Notes: generated by a model from the sequence alone, not told the origin. A stretch of DNA of 64,000 nt from Candidatus Sericytochromatia bacterium S15B-MN24 CBMW_12 (GCA_002083825.1 DAZV01000030.1:62001-126000); one strand, 5' to 3'. Positions 17,885 to 25,592 are shown, numbered from the stretch's first letter. Program-made: numbers and translations.

Positions 17885-17897
17885 AGCGCCTGCGGCT
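17885..17897 (+). repeat. dispersed repeat core, single copy
   Basis: The 13-mer AGCGCCTGCGGCT, within TTTAGCGCCTGCGGCTGTTT, matches exactly the reverse complement of 1386-1398. It lies between prfA and prmC. Confidence 0.6.
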
Positions 17898-17924
17898 GTT
17901 TCTTCAGGCCGGAGAAAGGCGAAA

Positions 17925-17946
17925 GGGCCCTGCGAAGGCAGGACCC
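17925..17946 (-). terminator. hairpin after prfA
   Basis: On the minus strand GGGTCCTGC pairs with GCAGGGCCC around CTTC and is followed by TTTC. It may attenuate transcription from prfA into prmC. Confidence 0.45.
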
Positions 17947-17965
17947 GGGCAGGCATGATGATGGA

Positions 17966-19060
17966 TCAGGCGGGTTGGCCCATCAGCTCCGCGAGCTTGG
18001 CGGTTTGATCGGCGGAGATGAGGGAGTCGATGAGTTCGTCGATGTCGCCCTCGATGATCCGGTCGAGCTTGGAGAGGGTCAGCTTGATCCGGTGGTCGCT
18101 GACGCGGTTTTCGGGGTAGTTGTAGGTACGGATCCGCTCGGACCGGTCGCCGCTGCCGACCTGGGCCTTGCGGGTGGCGGCGTGGGCGGCGTCGATTTCG
18201 GCCTGCTTCATGTCGAAGAGGCGGGTACGCAGCAGGTCCATCGCCCGGACGCGGTTCTGCAACTGGGAGCGCTCCACGGTGCAGGCGACGGCGAGGCCGG
18301 AGGGGAGGTGGGTGACGCGGACGCCGGATTCGACCTTGTTGACGTTCTGACCGCCGGCGCCTCCGGAGCGGAAGGTGTCCCAGCGGAGATCCGATTCCTT
18401 GATGTCCATGTCGACGACTTCGGCCTCGGTCATGATGGCGACGGTGGCGGTGGAGGTGTGGATGCGGCCCTGGGCCTCGGTGGCGGGGACGCGCTGGACG
18501 CGGTGGACGCCGGATTCGAACTTCATGCGGGAGTAGACGGCGGCGCCCTTGACGGAGAGGACGACTTCCTTGACTCCGCCCATGTCGGCTTCGGACATGG
18601 AGACGAGTTCGACCTTCCAGTTGCGGCCCTCGCAGTAGCGGGTGTACATGCGCATGAGGTCGCCCGCGAAGAGGGCGGCTTCTTCGCCACCGGCGCCGGC
18701 CCGGATTTCGATCATGATGTCTTTTTCGTCGCGAGGATCCCGGGGCAGGAGCATGAGGGTGATCTGCTTTTCGAGGGCTGCGACCTTGGGGTCGAGCTCG
18801 GCGATTTCGAGGTCGATCATTTCCTTTAGTTCGGGGTCGTTCTCGCCGCGGCGCATGGCCTGGGCGTCTTCGAGTTGCTTGGTGGAGGTTTGCCAGTCCT
18901 GGTAGACCTCCAGGGTTTGCTCCATGTCGGAGCGGGCCTTGGCGTACTTCATGAGGCGGGCGTTGTCAGCCAGGACCACGGGGTCGCTGAGGCGTTCGCC
19001 CAGCTCGTGGTACGACCGCTCTAATTCATGTAGTTTATCGATTTGAAGCTTCTCGAGCAT
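17966..19060 (-). CDS. prfA: peptide chain release factor 1
   Basis: The 364-residue product is the normal RF1 length. It carries the peptidyl-hydrolysis motif GGAGGQ (233-238) and the RF1-type stop-codon tripeptide PAT (192-194), which recognises UAA and UAG. I chose the ATG at 19060 because AGGTGAGGAAG precedes it and RF1 proteins start with this helix. The frame remains open 37 codons further upstream but without a ribosome site. PrmC, the methylase of its GGQ glutamine, follows. Confidence 0.95.
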   Translation of the reverse strand: MLEKLQIDKLHELERSYHELGERLSDPVVLADNARLMKYAKARSDMEQTLEVYQDWQTSTKQLEDAQAMRRGENDPELKEMIDLEIAELDPKVAALEKQITLMLLPRDPRDEKDIMIEIRAGAGGEEAALFAGDLMRMYTRYCEGRNWKVELVSMSEADMGGVKEVVLSVKGAAVYSRMKFESGVHRVQRVPATEAQGRIHTSTATVAIMTEAEVVDMDIKESDLRWDTFRSGGAGGQNVNKVESGVRVTHLPSGLAVACTVERSQLQNRVRAMDLLRTRLFDMKQAEIDAAHAATRKAQVGSGDRSERIRTYNYPENRVSDHRIKLTLSKLDRIIEGDIDELIDSLISADQTAKLAELMGQPA

Positions 19061-19283
19061 CTTCCTCACCTCGGTTAGAGCGTCTGACCTGAACTTGCAC
19101 GTTGCTTGGCGTCGGTCGCGGTTAGGGTTCACCAGGCCGGGGTGCTGTGACGGGGGCGACGCATCGGCCAAAGGTATAGTATATCACCCTTTGAGGGGCG
19201 GCATGATGACTTTTGCGCGGCCGGTTCGGGGGGGACGACCGGAGTTGGGGGGGGCGGCTTTCGAGTTTTTTTCGAAAACCCTG
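19061..19283. other. prfA leader region
   Basis: Divergent spacer between prfA and the tRNA promoter. A GGTATAGTATATCACC stretch at 19173-19188 contains -10-like hexamers on both strands, but neither has a recognisable -35. G-runs occur at 19229-19254. No credible gene is seen. Confidence 0.35.
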
Positions 19284-19313
19284 TTGACGCCTCCGCGGTA
19301 GCTTTGGTATAGT
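19284..19313 (+). promoter_or_regulatory. promoter of tRNA-Gly
   Basis: TTGACG (19284-19289) and TATAGT (19308-19313) are separated by 18 bp, the best sigma-70-type promoter in the window. The tRNA begins 96 bp past the -10. Confidence 0.75.
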
Positions 19314-19408
19314 TGATTTTGTTGCAGCGCGGAGCGTGAGAGCGTGACGGGTTGGGGCGATATAGACGAGTTGGTTTGTGACACTCATCAAGTAGCTCGG
19401 TTAATTAC

Positions 19409-19480
19409 GCGGATGTAGTTCAGTGGTAGAACACCTCCTTGCCAAGGAGGGGGTCGAGAGTTCGAATCTCTTCATCCGCT
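19409..19480 (+). tRNA. tRNA-Gly (anticodon GCC)
   Basis: A full cloverleaf can be drawn: acceptor GCGGATG with CATCCGC, anticodon stem CCTCC/GGAGG around the loop TTGCCAA (anticodon GCC), and T arm GAGAG-TTCGAAT-CTCTT. The discriminator base is T and the CCA end is not encoded. A dedicated promoter and terminator flank it, and the accessory island begins immediately downstream, as is common for integration at tRNA genes. Confidence 0.97.
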
Positions 19481-19491
19481 CTCAAGAAGAG

Positions 19492-19521
19492 CCCCGTGAC
19501 CATGCTGGTTACGGGGTTTTT
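19492..19521 (+). terminator. terminator of tRNA-Gly
   Basis: CCCCGTGACC pairs with GGTTACGGGG (one G-T pair) around ATGCT and is followed by TTTTT, 12 bp after the tRNA. Confidence 0.9.
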
Positions 19522-19873
19522 CATTTCAAGAACAAGCCTGTGTATTCCGGACAGTGTAGCCGGTGGTTAGCCAATCTCCCTGGATTGCCTTACCACTTAG
19601 CCGAACCCTGAGAAACTGGCGTGCCGATGTCCTATCTCGGATCGCCTTTTTTGCCTCTTCTCACTCCTTTCTCATTTTCTTCTCACCGGTCAATTGGATG
19701 CCGTGATAGGAGTCATTTCTGAGAATTTGAGAATCAGGCCGCAGGCTCCTTGGCCTGACGGACGCCTCGGGTCCGCCCGAGAGGGGGCACGAACGCGTGG
19801 CCAGAATGTTCCCAAGACTTGGGCCAGGGCACCAAGGGACAAGTCATTCCCTTTGAGGCGCCGTGGCTAGCTT
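19522..19873. other. non-coding left edge of the island
   Basis: This 352-bp stretch has no convincing frame. The base composition is less GC-rich than the core to its left. One hairpin is visible, TCAGGCC (19734-19740) with GGCCTGA (19752-19758). I found no second copy of the tRNA 3-prime end elsewhere in the window, so no attachment-site pair can be named. Confidence 0.4.
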
Positions 19874-20929
19874 TCAAGAGGCGATTTCATACCAGGACGC
19901 GCGGCCACGACCCAGGAGTCTCAGGCGACCCGCCTCGACGAGTCGGCGCAGGTGTAACTTGAGCGTGTTGCGATTGGCCTGGGTCAGCGTCGCTGCTGCC
20001 GCCAGCGTGAGCCGCCCGTGCTGTCGGGCGAGTTGAATGAGCTGTTCGTCGAGCCCTGAGAGAGCCGCCATCAGCTGCTCTCGTTCGATCTTCCGATCGA
20101 GCACGTTCTTTTGCTGGGCCAGGCACCGGAGGAAAAAGGAAATCCAGTCGCCGAGCTGCGACTCGCTCTTATCGAGCGTTGCCTGAGCGCGCCGGAGGGT
20201 CCGGTAGTACTCGTCCTTGTTCTCCTCGACGATCCGCTCGAGCGAACTGTAGGGAACGTAGGTATATCCCGTTCGCAGCATGAGCAGGGTCGTCAACACC
20301 CGGGCGATTCGGCCATTACCATCCTGAAAAGGGTGGATGGCCAGAAAGCGCACAATGAAGACCCCGACAACCAACAGCGGATGGTAGGCCTTCGACTCCA
20401 GGGCTTCAGTCAGCCACTGGACCAGTTCTTCCATCAGACGAGGCGTATCAAAAGGGCTGGCTGTCTCAAAAATGACTCCAAGACTCCTGCCATCCTGGTC
20501 GAAGGCCTCCACATGGTTGGGCAACTTCTTGTATTCCCCACGATGGCGCTCGTCCTTGTCCGAGTAATCCAGGAGCACGCCATGTAACTGCTTGAGGTGG
20601 TTCTCGGTCAGCGGTATGTCGCGCCAAGACTCGAAGACGAGTTCCATGGCCTTGGCATAACCGGCCACCTCTTGCTCGTCCCGTGTTCGGAACGAGCGAA
20701 TATCCAGACCGGCGAGGAGACGATCAACTTCCTCGTCCGAGAGCTTGGCCCCCTCGATGCGGGTCGAGGATCCGACGGACTCGATGGTCGCAATTCGACG
20801 CAGGGCCGAAAGCCGATCAGGCGCCAAGTTTCCCAGGGCCTGCCAGCGACCTTTGAACTCCTCGACCTCGGCAATGAGGCGGAGCAACTCCTGGGATATT
20901 TTCAGAGACTGCAACGGATCGATGAACAT
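19874..20929 (-). CDS. Fic family protein with C-terminal winged helix
   Basis: The 351-residue product contains the complete Fic motif HPFQDGNGRIAR (199-210), including the catalytic histidine, so it should transfer AMP from ATP to a target hydroxyl. An N-terminal inhibitory motif, SSTRIEG (54-60), fits class II Fic proteins, which hold themselves inactive. The last 70 residues look like a winged helix-turn-helix (LTLAAAATLTQANRNTLKLHLRRL). This gives the Fic plus wHTH architecture often found in accessory DNA. A TATAAT (20937-20942 on the minus strand) sits so close that the mRNA may begin at the ATG itself. Confidence 0.9.
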   Translation of the reverse strand: MFIDPLQSLKISQELLRLIAEVEEFKGRWQALGNLAPDRLSALRRIATIESVGSSTRIEGAKLSDEEVDRLLAGLDIRSFRTRDEQEVAGYAKAMELVFESWRDIPLTENHLKQLHGVLLDYSDKDERHRGEYKKLPNHVEAFDQDGRSLGVIFETASPFDTPRLMEELVQWLTEALESKAYHPLLVVGVFIVRFLAIHPFQDGNGRIARVLTTLLMLRTGYTYVPYSSLERIVEENKDEYYRTLRRAQATLDKSESQLGDWISFFLRCLAQQKNVLDRKIEREQLMAALSGLDEQLIQLARQHGRLTLAAAATLTQANRNTLKLHLRRLVEAGRLRLLGRGRASWYEIAS

Positions 20930-20936
20930 ACCTGTA

Positions 20937-20997
20937 ATTATACCCGAAAATACCCGAAAGAGCAGGAATGGGGTATTTCCGAGGATATAATCGGGTA
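20937..20997. promoter_or_regulatory. fic promoter with TACCCGA operator repeats
   Basis: TACCCGAA occurs at 20941 and 20951, a 10-bp direct repeat, and the inverted form TCGGGTA at 20991-20997. TATAAT elements lie on the minus strand at 20937-20942 and the plus strand at 20986-20991. The sites overlie both -10 elements, as expected for a repressor, perhaps the winged helix of the Fic protein. Confidence 0.5.
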
Positions 20998-21070
20998 ATC
21001 AAGGTTGCATCGGAGACCAGCTTCTCGAGGTCGAGCGCGTCCACCTGGGCGGCGATGACGACGGCGGCCG

Positions 21071-21378
21071 TACTACGGGGAGGCCGGCGCCGGAAACTTC
21101 CTTCCCCTCTCCGAGTATCCGCTCGAACTTCGACGCGTCCCGCGGGATCTCGCGCACGGTGATGGGATCGTGTCGGCCCGGGGGATTCCATGACCCTCGC
21201 CGGGATCTATTCCGGGATGAACCTGGTCGTACGTCGTCAAGACAGTGCCGATCCTGGCCAGATCGTTCTGGCCAGCGTGCCGTACCAGGGAACGGTCGTG
21301 CGAACCGCTGGTGACCGCAGTCACTACTTCCGAAAGCGGGTGCTCGATGCTGCTGAGGTTCGGGAACTTGCGGGATGA
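21071..21378 (+). pseudogene. LexA/S24-like peptidase remnant, frameshifted
   Basis: Frame one (21071-21184) reads YYGEAGAGNFLPL...DGIVSARG. A shift of one missing base in a G-run joins it to a second frame, DSMTLAGIYSGMNLVVRRQD, which runs to the stop at 21378. Together they rebuild the LexA/UmuD-type peptidase domain: an Ala-Gly cleavage-site region, the GDSM serine box and the GMNLVVRRQ strand. The catalytic lysine region is not clear. No DNA-binding domain is recognisable upstream (21000-21070), so the gene is truncated as well as frameshifted. A sequencing error in the G-run would explain only the shift. Confidence 0.6.
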
Positions 21379-21484
21379 CTTGACCAGGCAACACCACATG
21401 CGATACTCAGCCCTGGACGAGTCCGACTCGGGATGAGATCATATCACCGGTTCTTGGAGCGAGCGATGATAGAGGAACGAGCAG

Positions 21485-22186
21485 ATGACCAACCAAGAAA
21501 ATGCCCCTGAGACGCAGGCGGCGAAGTTCGATCTCGCCGAATCGCTTTTCGACGAGGATGGCGAGCATGACGAGGGGGCCGTTGAGGTCTACACCGATCG
21601 CCTGATCGATTTGTTCGTCGATTCGCCCGAGGGTCAGCTTCTGTTGGGTGATGAGGGCGAGATCTGCTGGACTGATGACCTCGTGGCACTCGGCTTCAAT
21701 TATCTCGGCGTCTCGCCCGCTACCATGCAGCCGAGCGACTTCAAGGAAATTCTCTTCGAGCTCATTCCAAGGAAATGCGCCATCGATCCTGCCGAGGCCG
21801 GACTGGTTATCAAGGAATTCCGTGCCTTTTGGCAGTTCATCCACCGGGAGTTCGGCCTCGCTTCGGCAAAGAAGATGCTGACCGTGCTGGGCAGTGACGC
21901 TGAGTCCCGCTTGAAACGCGAGCTGGGGAATCCGGCAAACTTTGGCATGGCCAAGGGTTTCATGGCCATGGGGCGGAAGGCGGGTTTTGACGTTTCGGAC
22001 GAGGCGGGACTGGCCACCTGGGTGGCCGAGTACAACCGCCAGCTGATGGCAACGCCCACTGGGCCTGCTGGCCTGTTCGAACCGGGCCCCGTGCATGCTA
22101 CCAAGGCGCCGGCCTCAAAGCTCAAGGAGGCGCGCCGAAACAAGCGGAAGGCTGAAAAAGCGGCTCAGCGCCGGACCCGGAGGTAA
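21485..22186 (+). CDS. hypothetical protein of the island, gene 1 of 2
   Basis: I do not recognise this 233-residue protein. It is acidic in the first 120 residues (AKFDLAESLFDEDGEHDEG), then has mixed helices with a conserved-looking EFRAFWQFIHREFGL segment. It ends in a strongly basic tail (KEARRNKRKAEKAAQRRTRR). The ATG follows AGAGGAACGAGCAG. No signal peptide or membrane helix is present. The second gene begins 5 bp after its stop, so the two are translated from one mRNA. An acidic body with a basic tail suggests contact with nucleic acid or the ribosome, but this is speculation. Confidence 0.65.
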   Translation: MTNQENAPETQAAKFDLAESLFDEDGEHDEGAVEVYTDRLIDLFVDSPEGQLLLGDEGEICWTDDLVALGFNYLGVSPATMQPSDFKEILFELIPRKCAIDPAEAGLVIKEFRAFWQFIHREFGLASAKKMLTVLGSDAESRLKRELGNPANFGMAKGFMAMGRKAGFDVSDEAGLATWVAEYNRQLMATPTGPAGLFEPGPVHATKAPASKLKEARRNKRKAEKAAQRRTRR

Positions 22187-22191
22187 GGTAG

Positions 22192-22653
22192 ATGAAGAAA
22201 CGCGGCAAAGATTCCGGCCTGCGGGCCCTCCAAGGCGGTGCGACCCCCATTGCTCCGGGAAGTGCGCTCCTGACAGGCGGGACGGCTCCGGTTTCCATGG
22301 AAAACGCGCTCATGATGCGCAAGGTCCAGGAGCTCATGGCCGAGGAGATGAAATCGGCGATGCAGGAAATCCTGCGGCGCGAGGCGGAGGTCGAATACAA
22401 ATTCTCGTTGCAGGATTCCTGGTCGGTCCAGCTCTTCACCGCCGTGGCGAAGAAGTATGGCATCACGCCCTACCGCGCCCACGGCCAGAAGGCCCAGACC
22501 GTCATGATCAGGGCCTCGAAAACCGTGGTTGACGAGCAGTTGTGGCCGGAGTTCAATCGTCTATGCGATCGCCTTCACCACGCGTTACACACGGCGACCG
22601 ACGACCTCATCGCCGAGACCCTCGGCGCGGACTACAAGAATTGGAAGCACTGA
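22192..22653 (+). CDS. hypothetical protein of the island, gene 2 of 2
   Basis: This 153-residue protein has a Gly/Ala-rich flexible N-terminus (1-35). A long helix follows (MENALMMRKVQELMAEEMKS and on to about 70), then an alpha/beta region with KYGITPYRAHGQKAQTVMIRA. The middle suggests a small globular domain that could carry a metal or nucleotide site, but no family is identified. It starts 5 bp after the first gene. Its last six codons are part of a 138-bp segment duplicated at 27935-28072, showing the island was rearranged around this gene. Confidence 0.65.
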   Translation: MKKRGKDSGLRALQGGATPIAPGSALLTGGTAPVSMENALMMRKVQELMAEEMKSAMQEILRREAEVEYKFSLQDSWSVQLFTAVAKKYGITPYRAHGQKAQTVMIRASKTVVDEQLWPEFNRLCDRLHHALHTATDDLIAETLGADYKNWKH

Positions 22654-22773
22654 ATTCACCACGGCTACCACCTTCCACCGGCGGTCTTTCGCTTGGTCGG
22701 GCGCATGTCGACCGATGGAGTACTGGCGTCATCAAGAAGTGCATCGAAGCGATCGACGACGTAGATCGTACCG
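22636..22773. repeat. 138-bp direct repeat, copy A
   Basis: This segment matches 27935-28072 with six mismatches counted by eye and no gap. It starts inside the last codons of the preceding gene. Together with further matching blocks to 22915 it forms a mosaic duplicate of the region next to the response-regulator gene. Confidence 0.9.
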
Positions 22774-22844
22774 TCTTTTGTGACGGGGACTCCGTGAGGT
22801 TCGTGAACTCAGGTCTCGCTTGCGGGACCATCCGCATAGCCCAT
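22665..22844 (-). pseudogene. NHL-repeat protein C-terminal remnant
   Basis: On the minus strand the frame reads MGYADGPASET, a TGA stop, then VHEPHGVPVTKDGTIYVVDR and a basic end RPTKRKTAGGRW before TAG. This is the pattern of an NHL beta-propeller repeat (a G.ADG, then P.GV...DG.IYV.D). Only the last repeat remains, interrupted by the stop at 22809-22811. It is joined in frame upstream to a copy of the last residues of the response regulator (22861-22915). Confidence 0.55.
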
Positions 22845-22860
22845 GTTGCTTCCGGCTCGG

Positions 22861-22915
22861 GCTTCCGGGAAAATCAGGCGGTAGCCACGGGCGTGAAGGG
22901 TGGTCAGGTAGCGGG
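22861..22915 (-). repeat. duplicated 3-prime end of the response-regulator gene
   Basis: The 55 bases are identical to 28142-28196 and encode the YLTTLHARGYRLIFPEAR end of an OmpR-type winged helix without the rest of the gene. Confidence 0.9.
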
Positions 22916-22921
22916 ATTGAT

Positions 22922-22964
22922 GCAACAGCTCTGGTTGGGTTACATTTACCCGTGAGGCAACACG
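22922..22964. repeat. 43-bp element, copy 1
   Basis: Identical to 30935-30977. It contains GGTTGGGTTACATTTACCC and ends GTGAGGCAACACG. The two copies bracket about 8 kb of the island. Confidence 0.9.
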
Positions 22965-23162
22965 ACCGGGAAAAATAGTTGACGCTATTCATCTGGCGGA
23001 TTCGGGGATCTGCCGCGCAGTCCGCTCCCTCGCCACAGACATCGTTAGATAGTTCGTCCAACTCGAGGCTCCCACCCAGCCGGAGCCTGACGATGCTCTC
23101 GCCTGGACGGGAGTATTGGCATGGTCCACATGTCTGCGCCATGATACGTCTATCAGACCGAC
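22965..23162. other. non-coding stretch in the island
   Basis: No functional gene is supported. A minus-strand frame (GESIVRLRLGGSLELDELSNDV and following) looks coding-like but has no start or ribosome site. It may be a fragment of a lost gene. Confidence 0.3.
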
Positions 23163-23612
23163 CTATTGGGCCGAGTTCCACTCAATAGAGTCCTCAAGGA
23201 CGGATAGCGACTCAATGAGTACGAGTACTGCTCGCCGATGACCCGGTCCGAGCCCTCTGAACAAGCGAGCGATGCGCTCGTGCTCCTTCTCCGGACAGCC
23301 CATCGCCAGGATCTCCTCACTCTTGCCTAGCGCAGCCATGGCGTCCTCGACGAAGGAGAGGATTTTTTCGTACGTTCGGAGCATAGTGGCCTCGCACCAT
23401 GTATCGCGATCGTTTTCCCATGTCGATCCGGTTCCCAGACACCAGCCACCATTGATGGCGGGCGTTGGCTCCATCGGTCCGGATCTTTTCTTCGGCGCTT
23501 TATGCCTGGTAGTCGCCTTTCGCTGTTCTTTCGGCTCGGCTACCTCAGGAGGAATGCTCGATTGAACGGCCTCCGATCGTCGTTTGATGTTCCGCCTCGA
23601 AAAGTGATTCAT
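23163..23612 (-). CDS. hypothetical protein of the island
   Basis: This 149-residue protein is not recognised. The first 50 residues are basic and Pro/Lys-rich (NIKRRSEAVQSSIPPEVAEP). The second half is helical, with an ERIARLFRGLGPGHRRAVLVLI segment that looks like a compact helical bundle. The ATG at 23612 follows GGTGGAG; a GTG four codons upstream is less well placed. It is divergent from the AbiE pair and shares its AT-rich control region. It may be a regulator or simply a passenger. Confidence 0.5.
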   Translation of the reverse strand: MNHFSRRNIKRRSEAVQSSIPPEVAEPKEQRKATTRHKAPKKRSGPMEPTPAINGGWCLGTGSTWENDRDTWCEATMLRTYEKILSFVEDAMAALGKSEEILAMGCPEKEHERIARLFRGLGPGHRRAVLVLIESLSVLEDSIEWNSAQ

Positions 23613-23649
23613 TGTTCGCTCCACCGATCACTCAACAAGAAGTCTAGAT

Positions 23650-23786
23650 GCACTTGCCGTTTAAATCTAATAAGGGAACATTATGTATCCTTATTAGATA
23701 TGAATGACAAGTGTTAGTTTGCCGCACTTGCCAAGCTCATCCGAAACGGGTATTCTGTATACCAACTATGGAGAGGATTGGCAAGT
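23650..23786. promoter_or_regulatory. abiE promoter and operator repeats
   Basis: GCACTTGCC occurs at 23650-23658 and 23724-23732, and ACTTGCCAA (23726-23734) has an exact inverted partner TTGGCAAGT (23778-23786). TTGCCA (23728-23733) and TATTCT (23751-23756), 17 bp apart, form a promoter whose -35 lies inside the operator. A separate perfect 11-bp inverted repeat, ATCTAATAAGG / CCTTATTAGAT (23665-23675, 23689-23699), lies further upstream. AbiEi antitoxins are known to repress their operon through inverted repeats, so this is the likely autoregulatory site. Confidence 0.65.
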
Positions 23787-23789
23787 CAA

Positions 23790-24596
23790 ATGAAGCCGAC
23801 TGATTATTTCGCCACCCATCCGATTTTCCGCCTCGAGGACTTCGTCGCTGCGCACGGCGAGGGAAAAGTCCACAAGCCAGGCGCGAGTCAATCCGTCCTC
23901 AAGCAACACGTTCGCGCCGGCAATCTGATCCATCTCCGACGCGGGCTGTACGCCGTCGTTCCAAAAGGCGTCGACCCGAAAACATTGGAGATCGATTCCT
24001 ACCTCATGGCCAGTCACGCGGCGCCAGACTCGGTGATTGCCTACCATGCCGCCCTCCAGCTCCAGGGCAAGACCTATTCCCTCTCCCGTCGATTCACGTA
24101 TTTGACTTGCACGCTCGCCAAACCATTCCATTTTCAGGGAGCCGAGTTCGTTCCCGTCTCCATGCCCCCCACTTTGCGAGAACTGCCGGATGCGGGCGGT
24201 GGGATCATTTCGGTCACTCATGCCGGCCTACCTGTTCTAGTCACGAGCCTCGAACGCACACTCGTCGACGTCCTCGATGCACCGCGGCACGGCGGAGGTT
24301 GGGAAGAGATCTGGCGATCGCTCGAATCGGTCGAGTTTTTTGACGTCGATGCCGTCACCGAATACGCGCTCAAGCTGGGTTCTGCCGTGACGATCGCCAA
24401 GGTCGGATTCTTCCTCGACCAGCACCGTGAGGAATTGATGCTCGAAGACATTCATCTGGAGCGCCTGAAGGAGCACGCCCCCCGTCAGCCAATGTATCTG
24501 GATCGCACCAAGCGAGAATCTGGAAAGCTGATAAAGGGGTGGAACCTCATCGTGCCAGAGCACGTACTGACCATGAGCTGGGCGGAGGTGGCATGA
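23790..24596 (+). CDS. abiEi: AbiEi-type antitoxin
   Basis: The 268-residue protein matches the AbiEi antitoxin layout. An N-terminal winged helix (FRLEDFVAAHG, QSVLKQHVRAGNLIHLRRGLYAVV) is followed by the C-terminal antitoxin domain with SLERTLVDVLDAPRHGGGWEE. In type IV systems AbiEi counters the nucleotidyltransferase toxin without binding it and represses the operon through the N-terminal domain. The ATG was chosen over the TTG four codons upstream because GAGAGGA is better spaced. The toxin gene overlaps its stop by four bases (ATGA), indicating translational coupling. Confidence 0.88.
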   Translation: MKPTDYFATHPIFRLEDFVAAHGEGKVHKPGASQSVLKQHVRAGNLIHLRRGLYAVVPKGVDPKTLEIDSYLMASHAAPDSVIAYHAALQLQGKTYSLSRRFTYLTCTLAKPFHFQGAEFVPVSMPPTLRELPDAGGGIISVTHAGLPVLVTSLERTLVDVLDAPRHGGGWEEIWRSLESVEFFDVDAVTEYALKLGSAVTIAKVGFFLDQHREELMLEDIHLERLKEHAPRQPMYLDRTKRESGKLIKGWNLIVPEHVLTMSWAEVA

Positions 24597-25564
24597 ACCT
24601 GACACTCGAAGACCTGAAGCGCGAAGCGAGCGCGACAGGGTTCAGAGTCGAGCCTCTCGAGAAGGTGCTTCGCCTGATGTCTCTGCTCGATGCCCTCAAC
24701 AGCCATCCGTTTCTGAAAACACGGATCGTCTTGAAGGGCGGAACGGCCCTGAACTTGTTTCACTTCGCGTTGCCCCGCCTCTCGGTTGACATCGATCTCA
24801 ACTACATCGGCGCGACCGATCGGGAAACGGCGCAGGCAGAACGTCCGAAGGTGGACCAAGCCGTGCAGGCCGTCTGTTCCCGCGAAGGCCTTACCATCAA
24901 GCGGATGCCCGACGATCATGCGGGCGGAAAGTGGCGGCTAAGTTACCAGACATCATCCGGCGGCTCGGGCAACCTTGAGCTGGACGTCAACTTCATGCTC
25001 CGTACGCCTCTGTGGTTGCCTCGCAATGCTGTCTGCTGTCCGGTGGGCTCCTTCAACTCCAGGCCCGTGCCAGTGCTCGACGTCCACGAACTCGCCGCAG
25101 GAAAGCTGGCCGCCCTGCTTTCCCGAAAGGCCAGCCGCGATCTCTTCGATAGTCTCCTGCTTCTAAGTTCATCCGATCTCGATGAGACGCGCCTGCGTCT
25201 TGCCTTCGTCGTCTATGGCGGCATCAACCGGAAGGACTGGCGCACGGTATCTCCTGCCGACGTCACGGTCGATCCGAACGAAGCGCTTCGCAGCCTGGTC
25301 CCGATGCTACGCGCTGATCTGGCACCGGCTCGCAAAGATGTCGAAGCCTGGGCCGAAGAGCTCGTCAGCGAATGCAGGGATCGATTGGCGGCAGTGCTTC
25401 CACTGACGACGAATGAGTGTGAGTTCCTCGACCAACTCAATGATCGGGGCGAGATCGTTCCTGAGCACCTGACGGACGATGTTCAGATGCAGACCGTGAT
25501 CCGCAGCCACCCTGGCCTTCAATGGAAAGCCCTCAACGTGAAGAAGCATTTTGGCGATCGGTGA
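24593..25564 (+). CDS. abiEii: AbiEii-type nucleotidyltransferase toxin
   Basis: The 323-residue product has the AbiEii/DNA-polymerase-beta-like nucleotidyltransferase motifs KGGTALN (48-54) and SVDIDLNY (64-71, two catalytic aspartates). The third segment, LDVHELAAGKLAALLSRK, and SRDLFDSLLL follow, all conserved in the family. Family members add nucleotides to tRNA acceptor ends and stop growth or abort phage infection. All recognisable catalytic residues are present, so the toxin should be active. It is translationally coupled to abiEi. The open frame extends upstream of this ATG but inside abiEi. Confidence 0.9.
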   Translation: MNLTLEDLKREASATGFRVEPLEKVLRLMSLLDALNSHPFLKTRIVLKGGTALNLFHFALPRLSVDIDLNYIGATDRETAQAERPKVDQAVQAVCSREGLTIKRMPDDHAGGKWRLSYQTSSGGSGNLELDVNFMLRTPLWLPRNAVCCPVGSFNSRPVPVLDVHELAAGKLAALLSRKASRDLFDSLLLLSSSDLDETRLRLAFVVYGGINRKDWRTVSPADVTVDPNEALRSLVPMLRADLAPARKDVEAWAEELVSECRDRLAAVLPLTTNECEFLDQLNDRGEIVPEHLTDDVQMQTVIRSHPGLQWKALNVKKHFGDR

Positions 25565-25592
25565 TGTCGCCCGAGTCGCTGTAACCATCACT

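Noticed and set aside
16958..18829. 623-codon plus-strand frame over prmC and prfA
   Set aside because: It is a shadow of two well-identified genes and spans the gap between them with valine/glycine-rich meaningless sequence.
20999..21397. antisense frames over the S24 remnant as real genes
   Set aside because: The minus-strand frames overlap each other and lack motifs, whereas the plus-strand pair rebuilds a recognisable serine box.
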